A stretch of 64,000 bases of DNA, from NCBI RefSeq assembly GCF_029277445.1, contig NZ_CP119568.1, positions 329,501 to 393,500 on the forward strand. Reading direction: 5' to 3'. The stretch comes from Pararhizobium qamdonense (GTDB lineage: Bacteria; Pseudomonadota; Alphaproteobacteria; Rhizobiales; Rhizobiaceae). Positions 54,080 through 61,829 of this stretch are shown here, piece by piece (the first letter of the stretch is position 1; every line of letters begins with the position of its first letter). The notes beneath the pieces were generated by a model. That model did no database searches and was not told where the DNA came from. It was given only the letters and a program-made list of their open reading frames with translations. Made by a program: the position numbers and the translations under genes.

Positions 54080-55255
54080 ATGAAGGCACTTTGCTGGCAC
54101 GGCAAGGGCGATATCCGGTGCGACAGCGTACCGGAACCGACGATCGAAGACGGTCGCGACGTGATCATCAAGATGACGGCCTGCGCCATATGCGGGTCGG
54201 ACTTGCATTTAATGGATGGCTATATCCCCTTTATGGAAAAGGGCGACATTCTTGGCCATGAGTTCATGGGTGAGGTGGTCGAAGTCGGCCGGGATAACAA
54301 AAAGCTGAAGGTCGGCGACCGTGTGGTCGTGCCCTTCACGATTTGCTGCGGCGAGTGCCAGCAGTGCCTGAAGGGGAACTGGTCGGTTTGTGAACGAACC
54401 AATCGCAATGCCGACAACGCCATCAAGGCGTTCGGATACCAAACGGCCGGCTTGTTTGGCTATTCTCATCTGACGGGCGCGTACGCCGGTGGTCAGGCGG
54501 AGTTTGTGCGCGTCCCTTATGCCGACGTCTCACCGATCATCATCCCGAACGGGATGAGCGACGAGCAGGCGCTGTTCCTCGGCGACATCTTTCCGACCGG
54601 CTGGATGGCAGCGGCCAACTGCGAGATCGAGCCGACCGACATCGTTGCCGTCTGGGGGTGCGGGCCCGTCGGACAATTCTGCATCAAGAGCGCCTTCTTG
54701 CAGGGTGCGGCACGCGTCATTGCCATCGACAACGTCCCGGAACGCCTGGCACTTGCCCAGCAGGCCGGTGCGGAAATTATCAACTTTGACGATGAAGACG
54801 CCACGATCCTTGACCGCATCAAGGAAATGACCGGCGGCCATGGGGCGGACAAATGCATTGACGCCGTCGGTGCAGAATCCCACGCGACGGCGTCCTTCGA
54901 CGCCGTCATCGACAAGGTCAAAGCAGCGACACTCTTGGGGACAGACCGGCCACATGCCCTGCGTGCAGCCATCATGGCTTGTAGGCCGGGCGGAATTGTT
55001 TCCGTTCCCGGAGTCTATGGAGGATTTCTGGATAAGATCCCCTTCGGCGCTGCCATGAACAAGGGACTGACGATCCGCACAGGACAGACGCATGTGAACC
55101 GTTACTCGCTCGACCTGCTGCGGCGCATCGAGGAAGGCGAGATCGATCCGAGCTTCGTCATTACCCACCGCGCCAAGCTGGAAGACGGACCTGCTCTTTA
55201 CGAGACGTTCCGGGACAAAAAGGACAACTGCATCAAGGTCGTCCTTACTGCATAG
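54080..55255 (+). CDS. Zinc-dependent alcohol dehydrogenase
   Basis: 391 residues of the medium-chain dehydrogenase family, formaldehyde-dismutase-like branch. Catalytic zinc ligands Cys38 ([13 protein letters not shown]) and His60-Glu61 ([12 protein letters not shown]); structural zinc Cys90, 93, 96 and 104 ([16 protein letters not shown]). NAD-binding Rossmann motif [15 protein letters not shown]. The long loop after about residue 260 fits this branch. Substrate unknown, perhaps aldehydes formed under stress. AAGGAG before ATG 54080. A hairpin follows the stop. Confidence 0.92.
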   Translation: MKALCWHGKGDIRCDSVPEPTIEDGRDVIIKMTACAICGSDLHLMDGYIPFMEKGDILGHEFMGEVVEVGRDNKKLKVGDRVVVPFTICCGECQQCLKGNWSVCERTNRNADNAIKAFGYQTAGLFGYSHLTGAYAGGQAEFVRVPYADVSPIIIPNGMSDEQALFLGDIFPTGWMAAANCEIEPTDIVAVWGCGPVGQFCIKSAFLQGAARVIAIDNVPERLALAQQAGAEIINFDDEDATILDRIKEMTGGHGADKCIDAVGAESHATASFDAVIDKVKAATLLGTDRPHALRAAIMACRPGGIVSVPGVYGGFLDKIPFGAAMNKGLTIRTGQTHVNRYSLDLLRRIEEGEIDPSFVITHRAKLEDGPALYETFRDKKDNCIKVVLTA

Positions 55256-55278
55256 ACGACTTCTCACAGTGAATAATT

Positions 55279-55302
55279 GGATGCGGCGCTGTAGCCGCAT
55301 CC
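55279..55302. terminator. 9-bp hairpin after the dehydrogenase
   Basis: GGATGCGGC (55279-55287) pairs with GCCGCATCC (55294-55302) around 6 bases, 24 bases after the stop. It is followed by TTCG rather than a T-run. Confidence 0.6.
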
Positions 55303-55334
55303 TTCGCCGATCCAGTCTCACACGGAGCCGAACA

Positions 55335-55778
55335 ATGTCGAACTCGAATAACGATCAGAACAACCTGGGGCCGACCAATGCGACCAGCCCAACAACGTTT
55401 GGTCAATCTGTTGAAAGCAAGGCGCAGAAAGACGACGCCGCCACCACAGACGATACACGCGAGCGTCTCAACGTTTACCGGTTGGAGCCGATAGCGGAAG
55501 CAAATGACCCCCGGTGGGATAACTCGCCATACCAGGGGGTTGTCGTTGTCGCCGCGCGCACCTCTGGGGATGCGCGCATTGTTGCCTCCGAACGCGAGCT
55601 GGATTTTATGGAAATCGATGCCGCTCCCGCCGAAGACGTTACCACCAGCAACGCAAGTGCCTTCCGTTCGGAGAAGCTTTACACGGTCATCGAAATCGAT
55701 CACGCAAGGTCGGATCTGACACGCGGCGTCTTGGAAGGGGATATTTCGATTGCGACCATCAAGCCGGTTCAGGTTTGA
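55335..55778 (+). CDS. Hypothetical protein
   Basis: 147 residues from ATG 55335 with a GGAG site. N-terminal 50 residues are Asn/Thr/Asp-rich and likely disordered. The rest is a mixed domain (RLEPIAEANDPRWDNSPYQG; VVVVAARTSGDARIVASERE; ending DISIATIKPVQV). No family recognised and no membrane segment. Confidence 0.7.
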   Translation: MSNSNNDQNNLGPTNATSPTTFGQSVESKAQKDDAATTDDTRERLNVYRLEPIAEANDPRWDNSPYQGVVVVAARTSGDARIVASERELDFMEIDAAPAEDVTTSNASAFRSEKLYTVIEIDHARSDLTRGVLEGDISIATIKPVQV

Positions 55779-55903
55779 CGGTGATGGAGCGCAAATATGC
55801 GTTGCCACGACACCCCATTTTTTCTCGTCGTGACCTCGATCTGAAAGCAAGTCAGAAGGCGTCAACCGACCCTGGCGACACCCATACCTTGCGCGTGTAG
55901 CAG

Positions 55904-56785
55904 ATGGAGCGCACAGCCGATGTGATCGCAGCGCGACGCCTGAAACGAGCCGAGCGCCGTCAAAAACAACGTGACGCAAATCTTGGTCGTGCGAGCAAGA
56001 TGCACGACGTCCGGGTCAACGATCTCAATGTCGCAGCCGTTGTCGTAGAGCACAGCCAATTGGCAGGGCGAGTCCATGTTGGGTGCTCCGGTTGGTACTA
56101 CTGGCATTGGAAGGGAAACTTTTATCCGACGAACACTCCGAGCAGCCAATGGTTCTCAATCTACCAGGGGCACTTTAAAACGGTCGAGCTGAACGCACCG
56201 TTTTATTCTTGGCCCACCGTCGCAGCCGTGAAAACATGGATTCGTCAGGCAGATCCAACCTTCGTCTACACCATCAAAGTCTGCGAACTGATCACGCACA
56301 TCAGACGCTTTGAGGAAACCGAAACACTGGTAGCTGACTTCGGCTATATTGCAGACCTTCTTGGCCCCCAGATGGGCTGTTTCCTGTTTCAACTCCCTCC
56401 AAGCGTGCGGTACAGCAATGAACTCCTGCACTCGATTGTGTCGCAGCTTGATCCAAGACGCAGGAATGTCGTTGAATTCCGCCACAAGAGCTGGTGGAAT
56501 GAGGACGTCTATAGTGCGTTCAGAGCTGCTGGTATCATCTTCTGCTCGTGCAGTGGCCCCCGGTTGCCTGAAGAACTGGTGCGGACGGCCGATGACATCT
56601 ATGTTCGCTTCCACGGGATTAAACAATGGTATCGTCATGATTACAGTGATGCCGAGCTGGCTGTATGGGCCGAGCGGATAAGAAATAGCGGCGCAACGAC
56701 GGTCTGGATTTATTTCAACAACGATCGCGATGGCTATGCCATCAAGAACGCAAAAAAGATGGCGGAGGTGCTAGCGGTGGAATGA
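55904..56785 (+). CDS. DUF72 (YecE-like) protein, copy 2
   Basis: 293 residues. Same architecture as the protein at 35814-36701, including the basic tail AARRLKRAERRQKQRDANLG and the blocks VHVGCSGWYYWHWKGNFYP, TVELNAPFYSWP, VCELITHIRRF, FLFQLPPSVRYS, VVEFRHKSWWNEDVYS and YFNNDRDGYAIKNA. The copies are very similar throughout by eye, so they stem from a duplication or separate acquisition of the same gene. Function unknown. Confidence 0.9.
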   Translation: MERTADVIAARRLKRAERRQKQRDANLGRASKMHDVRVNDLNVAAVVVEHSQLAGRVHVGCSGWYYWHWKGNFYPTNTPSSQWFSIYQGHFKTVELNAPFYSWPTVAAVKTWIRQADPTFVYTIKVCELITHIRRFEETETLVADFGYIADLLGPQMGCFLFQLPPSVRYSNELLHSIVSQLDPRRRNVVEFRHKSWWNEDVYSAFRAAGIIFCSCSGPRLPEELVRTADDIYVRFHGIKQWYRHDYSDAELAVWAERIRNSGATTVWIYFNNDRDGYAIKNAKKMAEVLAVE

Positions 56786-56844
56786 GGTGCGGTCATCCCG
56801 CCTGGGCCGAGAGGCCGGCAGGCGCAATCGAAAGTGTAGACACC

Positions 56845-57042
56845 TCAATCATCGCTTGTTGAGGGTAGATGAAGCTCAACCTCTCTGCGCCTCTTGTCAT
56901 CCAACGGGGCAATATTCGCGTTCCAGAATGCGTCAGCCTCCGCCGGTTCGTCTTGCCATTTCCGGGTACTGACGATGTTTATCCGCCCTCACGCGCCGGC
57001 TTCCTCCAGGTCCGCATTGGGGCTGACATTGTTGGTCAACAC
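56845..57042 (-). pseudogene. Remnant paralogue of the 72-residue protein at 59807-60025
   Basis: The minus strand reads INIVSTRKWQDEPAEADAFW then IAPLDDKRRREVELHLP, aligning with DNIVDTRQWDDEPEEAAIFW and IQSLPDERRREVETNLP of the intact copy. An in-frame TGA precedes the conserved part and no start codon fits. Ends at 56845. Confidence 0.65.
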
Positions 57043-57052
57043 GCTGCAGTAC

Positions 57053-57077
57053 GGAACCATAAACAGGCATTAGAGTT
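57053..57077 (+). promoter_or_regulatory. EcfG-type stress promoter (GGAAC-N16-AGTT)
   Basis: GGAAC at 57053-57057 and AGTT at 57074-57077, 85 bases before the DUF6894 start. Confidence 0.45.
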
Positions 57078-57162
57078 GGGAACGCGCTGTAGCCGCCATT
57101 CAGCATCCCGTTGATCAACCCCGCAAGGCTAGGTTCTTTTGCCGAGAGGATGTTTCGTCAAG

Positions 57163-57408
57163 TTGCGCTATTATTTTCAAATTAAAACCTTGGACGGAAT
57201 CGAAAGTGACTGGGATGGCATCGAATTTGTCAGCCTTGACGCCGCACTTGACGATGCTAGGGCAAGCCTGTTTGAAATGGTGGCAGAGGATCTGAAAACC
57301 GGTCATGCAACCAAGCTTCTCGGTATCGACATTACAGACGGTAACGGTAACTTCCTCGCGAAGGTTAGGATTGAGGATGTGATTCAAAATAATCCCAGAG
57401 ATGTCTAA
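57163..57408 (+). CDS. DUF6894-like small protein
   Basis: 81 residues. Relatives begin with M-x-x-YFF/YYF, which favours the TTG at 57163 (reading as MRYYFQIKTLDG) preceded by an AGAGGATG site; TTG 57139 is the alternative. Core FVSLDAALDDARASLFEMVA and LGIDITDGNGNFLAKV. Function unknown. Confidence 0.75.
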   Translation: MRYYFQIKTLDGIESDWDGIEFVSLDAALDDARASLFEMVAEDLKTGHATKLLGIDITDGNGNFLAKVRIEDVIQNNPRDV

Positions 57409-57788
57409 CCTCGTATTTTAACATCGTCCATGATGATCCTGGGAAAGAAAAAACGTATAACGCGGGGAGAGTTACCCATGGCAGGGAAGGCGCCAAAATC
57501 GTTGCAGGTTTGAGTGAACACGATCGCCTTACCGCGGCATGGATGAAAACAGATGCGATGCGAACGGAGGTATTGGGAGGGCGATCTGGCAAAATCACTG
57601 CGAACTTCGGGCCTCCCCATCAGAGCGACACCGTATCAGCCTAGCCTCATTTTATTTCATCAACTGCCGAAAGCTGTTCAGCATTTAATTATTGCGCGAT
57701 ACGCTTTGGATGCCTTCGACCTTTCGACGGCGCCTTGCGAACGCTGAGAAGGCGTTGCAACCTGAATGCGTGTACGTCCAGTTGAAGG

Positions 57789-57815
57789 GGAGGGAGACCC
57801 AAAGGGCCTCCCTCC
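57789..57815 (-). terminator. 8-bp hairpin downstream of the 19-residue gene
   Basis: GGAGGGAG (57789-57796) pairs with CTCCCTCC (57808-57815) around 11 bases, just after the stop of the minus-strand peptide gene. The T-run is weak. Confidence 0.5.
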
Positions 57816-57825
57816 TTTGACGATA

Positions 57826-57885
57826 CTACCGCTGGCCACCGCCCTGCTGGCCACCCTGGCCACTGCCTTGCTGTTGATTGGTCAT
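57826..57885 (-). CDS. 19-residue Gln/Gly peptide
   Basis: MTNQQQGSGQGGQQGGGQR. An excellent AAGGAGG ribosome site lies 10 bases upstream of ATG 57885. The composition recalls KGG-type stress peptides but the motif is not the same. A duplicated copy at 61341-61412 has lost its ATG (ACG). Reality rests on the ribosome site and on the preserved frame in both copies. Confidence 0.5.
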   Translation of the reverse strand: MTNQQQGSGQGGQQGGGQR

Positions 57886-57947
57886 TGGGTATTCCTCCTT
57901 GTGAGCGTCGCTCCTCGGCGACGTAACGGCCTAACCGGGCGCTTTCC

Positions 57948-57990
57948 GCGCAGTTTCTTCGCCGCAAAAAAAGATTTGATGAAACTGCGC
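57948..57990. repeat. 10-bp inverted repeat around an A-rich core
   Basis: GCGCAGTTTC (57948-57957) and GAAACTGCGC (57981-57990) are exact complements with 23 bases between, including a run of seven A. It lies in the part of this duplicated region that is absent from the copy at 61.3-61.5 kb. Could be a small insertion or an RNA hairpin. Confidence 0.5.
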
Positions 57991-58208
57991 TGGTGGTCCT
58001 TCCGAGCGTGCCGAGTGACAACCGGATTGATACGGCTTTCGCCAGAAGCCGAAACATGCCCCACCCTTGTGCAGGCCCGCAGTCATCAACTACTAGCCGT
58101 ACCCAATTTGGTTCTTGCCGCAACCAACCTCTGTGACATCGCGTTGGTGTTGGTCAGCAGCACCGATCACAAGATAAAGATCGGATAGCGCGTACTGCGC
58201 CATTGTCC

Positions 58209-58319
58209 TCACTGATCATGGGAGGATCGGGGTCGGCGCGGTCCAAGCCAAAGGACTACAATCGCCGCGAGGAGTGGTATGGCACCCGTTAGCAGGAAAA
58301 AAATTGCTGATACTGACAT
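58209..58319 (-). CDS. 36-residue membrane peptide
   Basis: MSVSAIFFLLTGAIPLLAAI then VVLWLGPRRPRSSHDQ: one helix and a basic tail. ATG 58319 has a perfect GGAGGAG ribosome site. No family recognised. Similar in kind to the tiny membrane proteins elsewhere in the window. Confidence 0.6.
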   Translation of the reverse strand: MSVSAIFFLLTGAIPLLAAIVVLWLGPRRPRSSHDQ

Positions 58320-58705
58320 TGCCGTCTCCTCCATCCAGCAGGCCTTCAATCGAAAATCAAGCAAGGGCAGGGGACAGCAGCGCTAGCTTCGCACGATGAC
58401 AGAAGCACGGGCGTTTTCGCGTCCCACCCTACACTGTCTCTCCAACTGCCGATAGACACGATAGTTCATCTTTTGTTTCCAAAAAATTGAATAACGTTAC
58501 ATTGGTCGGCTCGCGTTAAAGGCTGACACTTAAGCGTTGAACGCGAATAGTCTAGGCTCGGGATGTAAGGACCGTCGTGTTTGACTAGCGGACGACAAAC
58601 GCTCGACGCTCGAGGCCAATGTTTGTGCTTGGATACTTGGGCGAAAGAGGTGCGAGCCAGGGCGGAGGGTTGCTCCGCGTGCACGCATCGCCGTGCGGGA
58701 ACGCT
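58320..58705. other. Gene-free stretch
   Basis: Nothing convincing beyond the short frames seen on both strands. It lies between the 36-residue peptide and the 3' end of the convergent esterase gene. Confidence 0.35.
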
Positions 58706-59665
58706 TCAGACGGCTGCGAACGACGGAATGAGCCCCCAACCACGAGCGATATGTTTAGTAGAAGAAATTCCGATATCAAGCAGGAATGGTCCAGCTCTGC
58801 CGTAACCGCCAGCAGTGTCGAGCGGCGTGCCATGCCCCATGTCCTTGATGCGATGAAGTTCGATCATCTCGTGCCCACAAACATCTGACCAGACAAAATG
58901 ATCATGGCCCTCAACATTCGTGTGCTTTGCCGGAGGGGAACGTACATCATACACCGCGCTCCACTGTTCAACGATCGCCTCCGCATTCACCTGGTCTACA
59001 GTCGTATCTGCAGTACCCTGCCACACGGAAATGGAGGGCCAAGGTCCGGCGTGGGAAGAGGCAGCACGGAGTCTTTTCTGCGATGATTCCGGCGACGATA
59101 GCCCATATCCACGCATCCGGTCGAATGCCTGTGGGATCGTTACGGCTGCACCATAAGGCAGTGCCGCAATGATTGCGCCGCCAGCAAACACTTCCGGATA
59201 GACGGCGAGCATTGCGTTGGCCATCGCGCCGCCTGCTGATAGCCCCGTGACAAAGACGCGCCTTGGGTCAATGCCTTGGTCGGCGATCATCGTCGCAATA
59301 ATCTCACGGATAGATTTGACCTCGCCATGTTCACGATCAACGTCGCTCCCATAGAACCAGTTGAAGCAAAGGTTCCGATTGTTCTGCCTGGCCTGCTCGG
59401 GGAAGAGAACGGCGAACCCGAAGTCGTCCGCCAACTTCGACCATCCTGATCCCTCGTCATAACTCGCAGCGGTCTGCGTACACTCGTGCAGCACGACGAC
59501 GAGAGCTGGCAATACCAGGCCGTGAGGAACGTGGTGCCACCCCGTCAGTTCGCCAGGGTTCTTCCCAAAATCTTCCAGTTCACACAATCTGCTTTCATCA
59601 TAAATGGAATCAGGCCGTAGACTATAGCGCTTGAGGCGTTCAACAGTATCGGAAAGGCTTCTCAT
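58706..59665 (-). CDS. PHB-depolymerase-family esterase (LpqC-like)
   Basis: 319 residues, alpha/beta-hydrolase. Oxyanion region VVLHECTQTAASYDEGSGW, nucleophile in VFVTGLSAGGAMANAMLA (GLSAGG), Asp in VWQGTADTTVDQVNAE and a His near DMGHGTPLD. About 60 residues precede the domain, without a signal peptide, so it is probably cytosolic; relatives hydrolyse polyester oligomers or other esters. Start ATG 59665. Confidence 0.88.
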   Translation of the reverse strand: MRSLSDTVERLKRYSLRPDSIYDESRLCELEDFGKNPGELTGWHHVPHGLVLPALVVVLHECTQTAASYDEGSGWSKLADDFGFAVLFPEQARQNNRNLCFNWFYGSDVDREHGEVKSIREIIATMIADQGIDPRRVFVTGLSAGGAMANAMLAVYPEVFAGGAIIAALPYGAAVTIPQAFDRMRGYGLSSPESSQKRLRAASSHAGPWPSISVWQGTADTTVDQVNAEAIVEQWSAVYDVRSPPAKHTNVEGHDHFVWSDVCGHEMIELHRIKDMGHGTPLDTAGGYGRAGPFLLDIGISSTKHIARGWGLIPSFAAV

Positions 59666-59806
59666 CTCGGCCCCAGGTTATCGCGGAAAGCTAAATAACT
59701 TCAGCGAGGATCAGGAAGTGCTGCATTGGTACAAACGAATACGCCGTGGACATTAGATCGGTTGGCATCTGACGACAGGACTGCTGCGTCGTTCCCGCAG
59801 ATTGCC

Positions 59807-60025
59807 CTAGTCAGAATTCATTGTCGGCAAGTTGGTTTCCACCTCGCGCCGCCGTTCGTCTGGCAGCGATTGAATCCGCTCATTCCAGAAAATTGCGGCT
59901 TCTTCAGGCTCGTCGTCCCATTGCCTCGTGTCGACAATGTTATCGTCGAGCTTACCGCGACGCGTGCCGCCGAGTTTTAGGTAGTCGGCTGCTAATTGTG
60001 CCGCATTTGTTTGAGGCGTGGTCAT
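59807..60025 (-). CDS. Conserved small hypothetical protein
   Basis: 72 residues from ATG 60025 with a GGAG site: MTTPQTNAAQLAADYLKLGG then DNIVDTRQWDDEPEEAAIFW. Acidic, soluble. A remnant paralogue lies at 56845-57042. A GGAAC-N16-GGTT element sits 32 bases upstream. No named family known to me. Confidence 0.72.
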   Translation of the reverse strand: MTTPQTNAAQLAADYLKLGGTRRGKLDDNIVDTRQWDDEPEEAAIFWNERIQSLPDERRREVETNLPTMNSD

Positions 60026-60057
60026 CGCGATTTCTCCAGACAGTGCAGCAAGAAGAC

Positions 60058-60082
60058 AACCACCAGCGGTGGCTGAAGTTCC
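60058..60082 (-). promoter_or_regulatory. EcfG-type stress promoter (GGAAC-N16-GGTT)
   Basis: Minus strand: GGAAC at 60082-60078, GGTT at 60061-60058, 32 bases upstream of ATG 60025. Confidence 0.6.
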
Positions 60083-60168
60083 ATGGCGGCGTCACGAGTT
60101 TCTCCAGCGACGTTTATCCCAATGATAATTCGATCAAAACTAAAAGTTGATCTGAAACGCTATTTCCT

Positions 60169-60633
60169 CTATCAATGGTTTTATCTGCGCTTGGGCGCGC
60201 TCATGATCTGGTGCGACCGCTGCCAAACGGGCAGGGCAATGCGGCACTGCTCGGCGATATCATCACCGTGCTGTTGGCGCCGTATGACGACGATGGAGCT
60301 TTCGCGGGGCGGGTTAGGGTCGCGGTTCCACGGTTGGGTGTTGGCGAGACGGCCGCCACCGGATTGGCGCTCGTCATCCACGAGCTTGCGACAAACGCCT
60401 TGAAATAAGGTGCGTTGTCGTTACCCGAAGGAATGCTCGACGTGTCAGGCAATGTCGTCGGCGACAACGTGGAAATCCAGTGGACGGAACGGGGTGGGCC
60501 AGAGGTAAAGAAGCCTAACGGTCCGGGCGGCTACGGAAGCAAACTGCTTCACCGCACGCTGGCTGGACATCTAGGCGGGGAACTGGAACACGACTGGTCT
60601 CAGCAGGGCCTGATCGTAAAGCTGAAAATATAG
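60169..60633 (+). pseudogene. HWE/HisKA_2 histidine-kinase remnant
   Basis: Frame reads LVRPLPNGQGNAALLGDIIT, VGETAATGLALVIHELATNA (N-box), then TAA at 60406-60408 where relatives have Tyr (LK-Y-GALS), continuing in the same frame with GALSLPEGMLDVSGNVVGD, IQWTERGGPEV and GYGSKLLHRTLAGHLGG. The phospho-acceptor His region and sensor are missing. An in-frame nonsense codon, not an indel. Confidence 0.82.
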
Positions 60634-60834
60634 TGCGGCATGCAGCGCCTCCAACCAGTTCAAAAATGACCCCGCCTTAGGGGGGCCCGGTCTTGTGCTG
60701 GCTGAGGATTGGCAACAGCTCAGCGATCCCGGGCAACCCACTGATCTGCTCGTTACCTGTTAGCAGAGCCACATGGTGAAATGAACGAATAGTCGCGACT
60801 GCGTTACGGGATTCTTCTGTATGGAGTAGCGAAA

Positions 60835-61062
60835 ATGATCACCGGAACAGACTTGCTGCAGATTTCACGCGCTCGCGTAAGTATGAACCGCGCAGACCTT
60901 GAGGTGGCCGGGGTTATTGATCGCGGCGAGGCGGGTGATAAGGCCTGGTCGAACTTCGGGCGCGACATGGATACCTTCATTTTGAAGCTTCCCGCGCAGC
61001 GCCGTGGCGCGCTCGCGGCGGCCATCCAAGATCAAGCCGGCAGACCAGGCCCGTCGCATTAG
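60835..61062 (+). CDS. Hypothetical small protein
   Basis: 75 residues from ATG 60835 with a GGAG site: MITGTDLLQISRARVSMNRA, DKAWSNFGRDMDTFILKLPA. Helical, soluble, ends Pro-Ser-His. No family recognised. No full stress promoter was found in front of it. Confidence 0.6.
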   Translation: MITGTDLLQISRARVSMNRADLEVAGVIDRGEAGDKAWSNFGRDMDTFILKLPAQRRGALAAAIQDQAGRPGPSH

Positions 61063-61254
61063 TTGGACGGGACGGGACCTATCTCAGTGGCCTGCGCCAC
61101 GTGCTCGCAGCAGCGCCATTCAGTTTCGTGACCTCGCTCACTTCCTTGCTGCTTTTGGTCCCTCCCAAAGTCGTTACCGTTCGGTGGCACTAGCCGTTGG
61201 TTCGCCTTCGCTTCGCGACACGCTTTGAAATGCGTATGACCGATAGATTGCGCG

Positions 61255-61555
61255 TGCGAACGCTGATAACGCGCTGCAACGTGTATGTGTGCGCCGAGTT
61301 CGAGGGGAAGGAGACTGAATGGCCCCCTCGTTCGCCGGTCCTATCGCTGGCCGTCGTCTTGCTGGCCACCTTGGCCGCAACTCTGGCCAGTGTCTTGCTG
61401 ATAGCTGGTCGTTGGGTATTCCTCCGTGTGATCGTCGCTCCTCGGTGACGTCGAACCGCCCTTAATGTCGTTTGCGTCGGAACCCACCTCTGAGAGATCA
61501 TGTCTGTCTTGGCCAGCACCAAACACAAGCTAAGGGTCGGATAGCTCTCGGAGCG
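61255..61555. repeat. Duplicated intergenic segment, copy B
   Basis: Matches the two ends of 57740-58190 in order: the Gln/Gly-peptide region and the motif ending AAGGGTCGGATAGC. It lacks the hairpin-containing middle of copy A. Confidence 0.6.
61341..61412 (-). pseudogene. Second copy of the Gln/Gly peptide without ATG
   Basis: The frame TTSYQQDTGQSCGQGGQQ then DDGQR aligns with the 19-residue peptide at 57826-57885. Its start codon is ACG, and the GGAGG site is kept. Four extra residues and a Cys are present. Probably silent. Confidence 0.5.
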
Positions 61556-61829
61556 AGAACTACGAAGGCTGCGGTTCCCGTCACGAGATGGACGCAAAAT
61601 AGCTCGCATATAAGCCGACAGAAGGAAGAACTAACTCTTCTGAAGTGCAGGCCCTGCCTAAATATTCGTTAGGGGAATAGGCAAGAGCCCCACGCTTCGG
61701 TTGCAGCGAACTGCTGTATGCGAAAATGCACAATTTCACTTGATGCAATATGCTTTCTGTTTTTTCATACTCTGATTGTTTGATAGACGTTACCCCAATT
61801 TATAGCTTTACAGCGATAAATCGCGGCGC
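61556..61829. other. AT-rich upstream region of the GMC gene
   Basis: No gene seen. The stretch around 61730-61810 is clearly AT-rich and should hold the promoter of the oxidoreductase. Confidence 0.4.

Larger units (their letters stand above)
57740..58190. repeat. Duplicated intergenic segment, copy A
   Basis: The left part (57740-57930) and the right end (about 58105-58190, ending AAGATCGGATAGC-like) match 61255-61455 and 61475-61555 in the same order. Copy A carries about 150 extra bases between the two parts. Confidence 0.6.

Noticed and set aside
57478..57645. Possible small gene beginning MAGKAPK
   Set aside because: It stops after 11 codons; the neighbouring frame looks protein-like (LTAAWMKTDAMRTEVLGGRS), but no family supports a frameshift.
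57766..58188. 140-codon plus-strand frame
   Set aside because: It runs antisense to the Gln/Gly peptide gene and through the hairpin, and the duplicated copy at 61.3 kb does not keep the frame.
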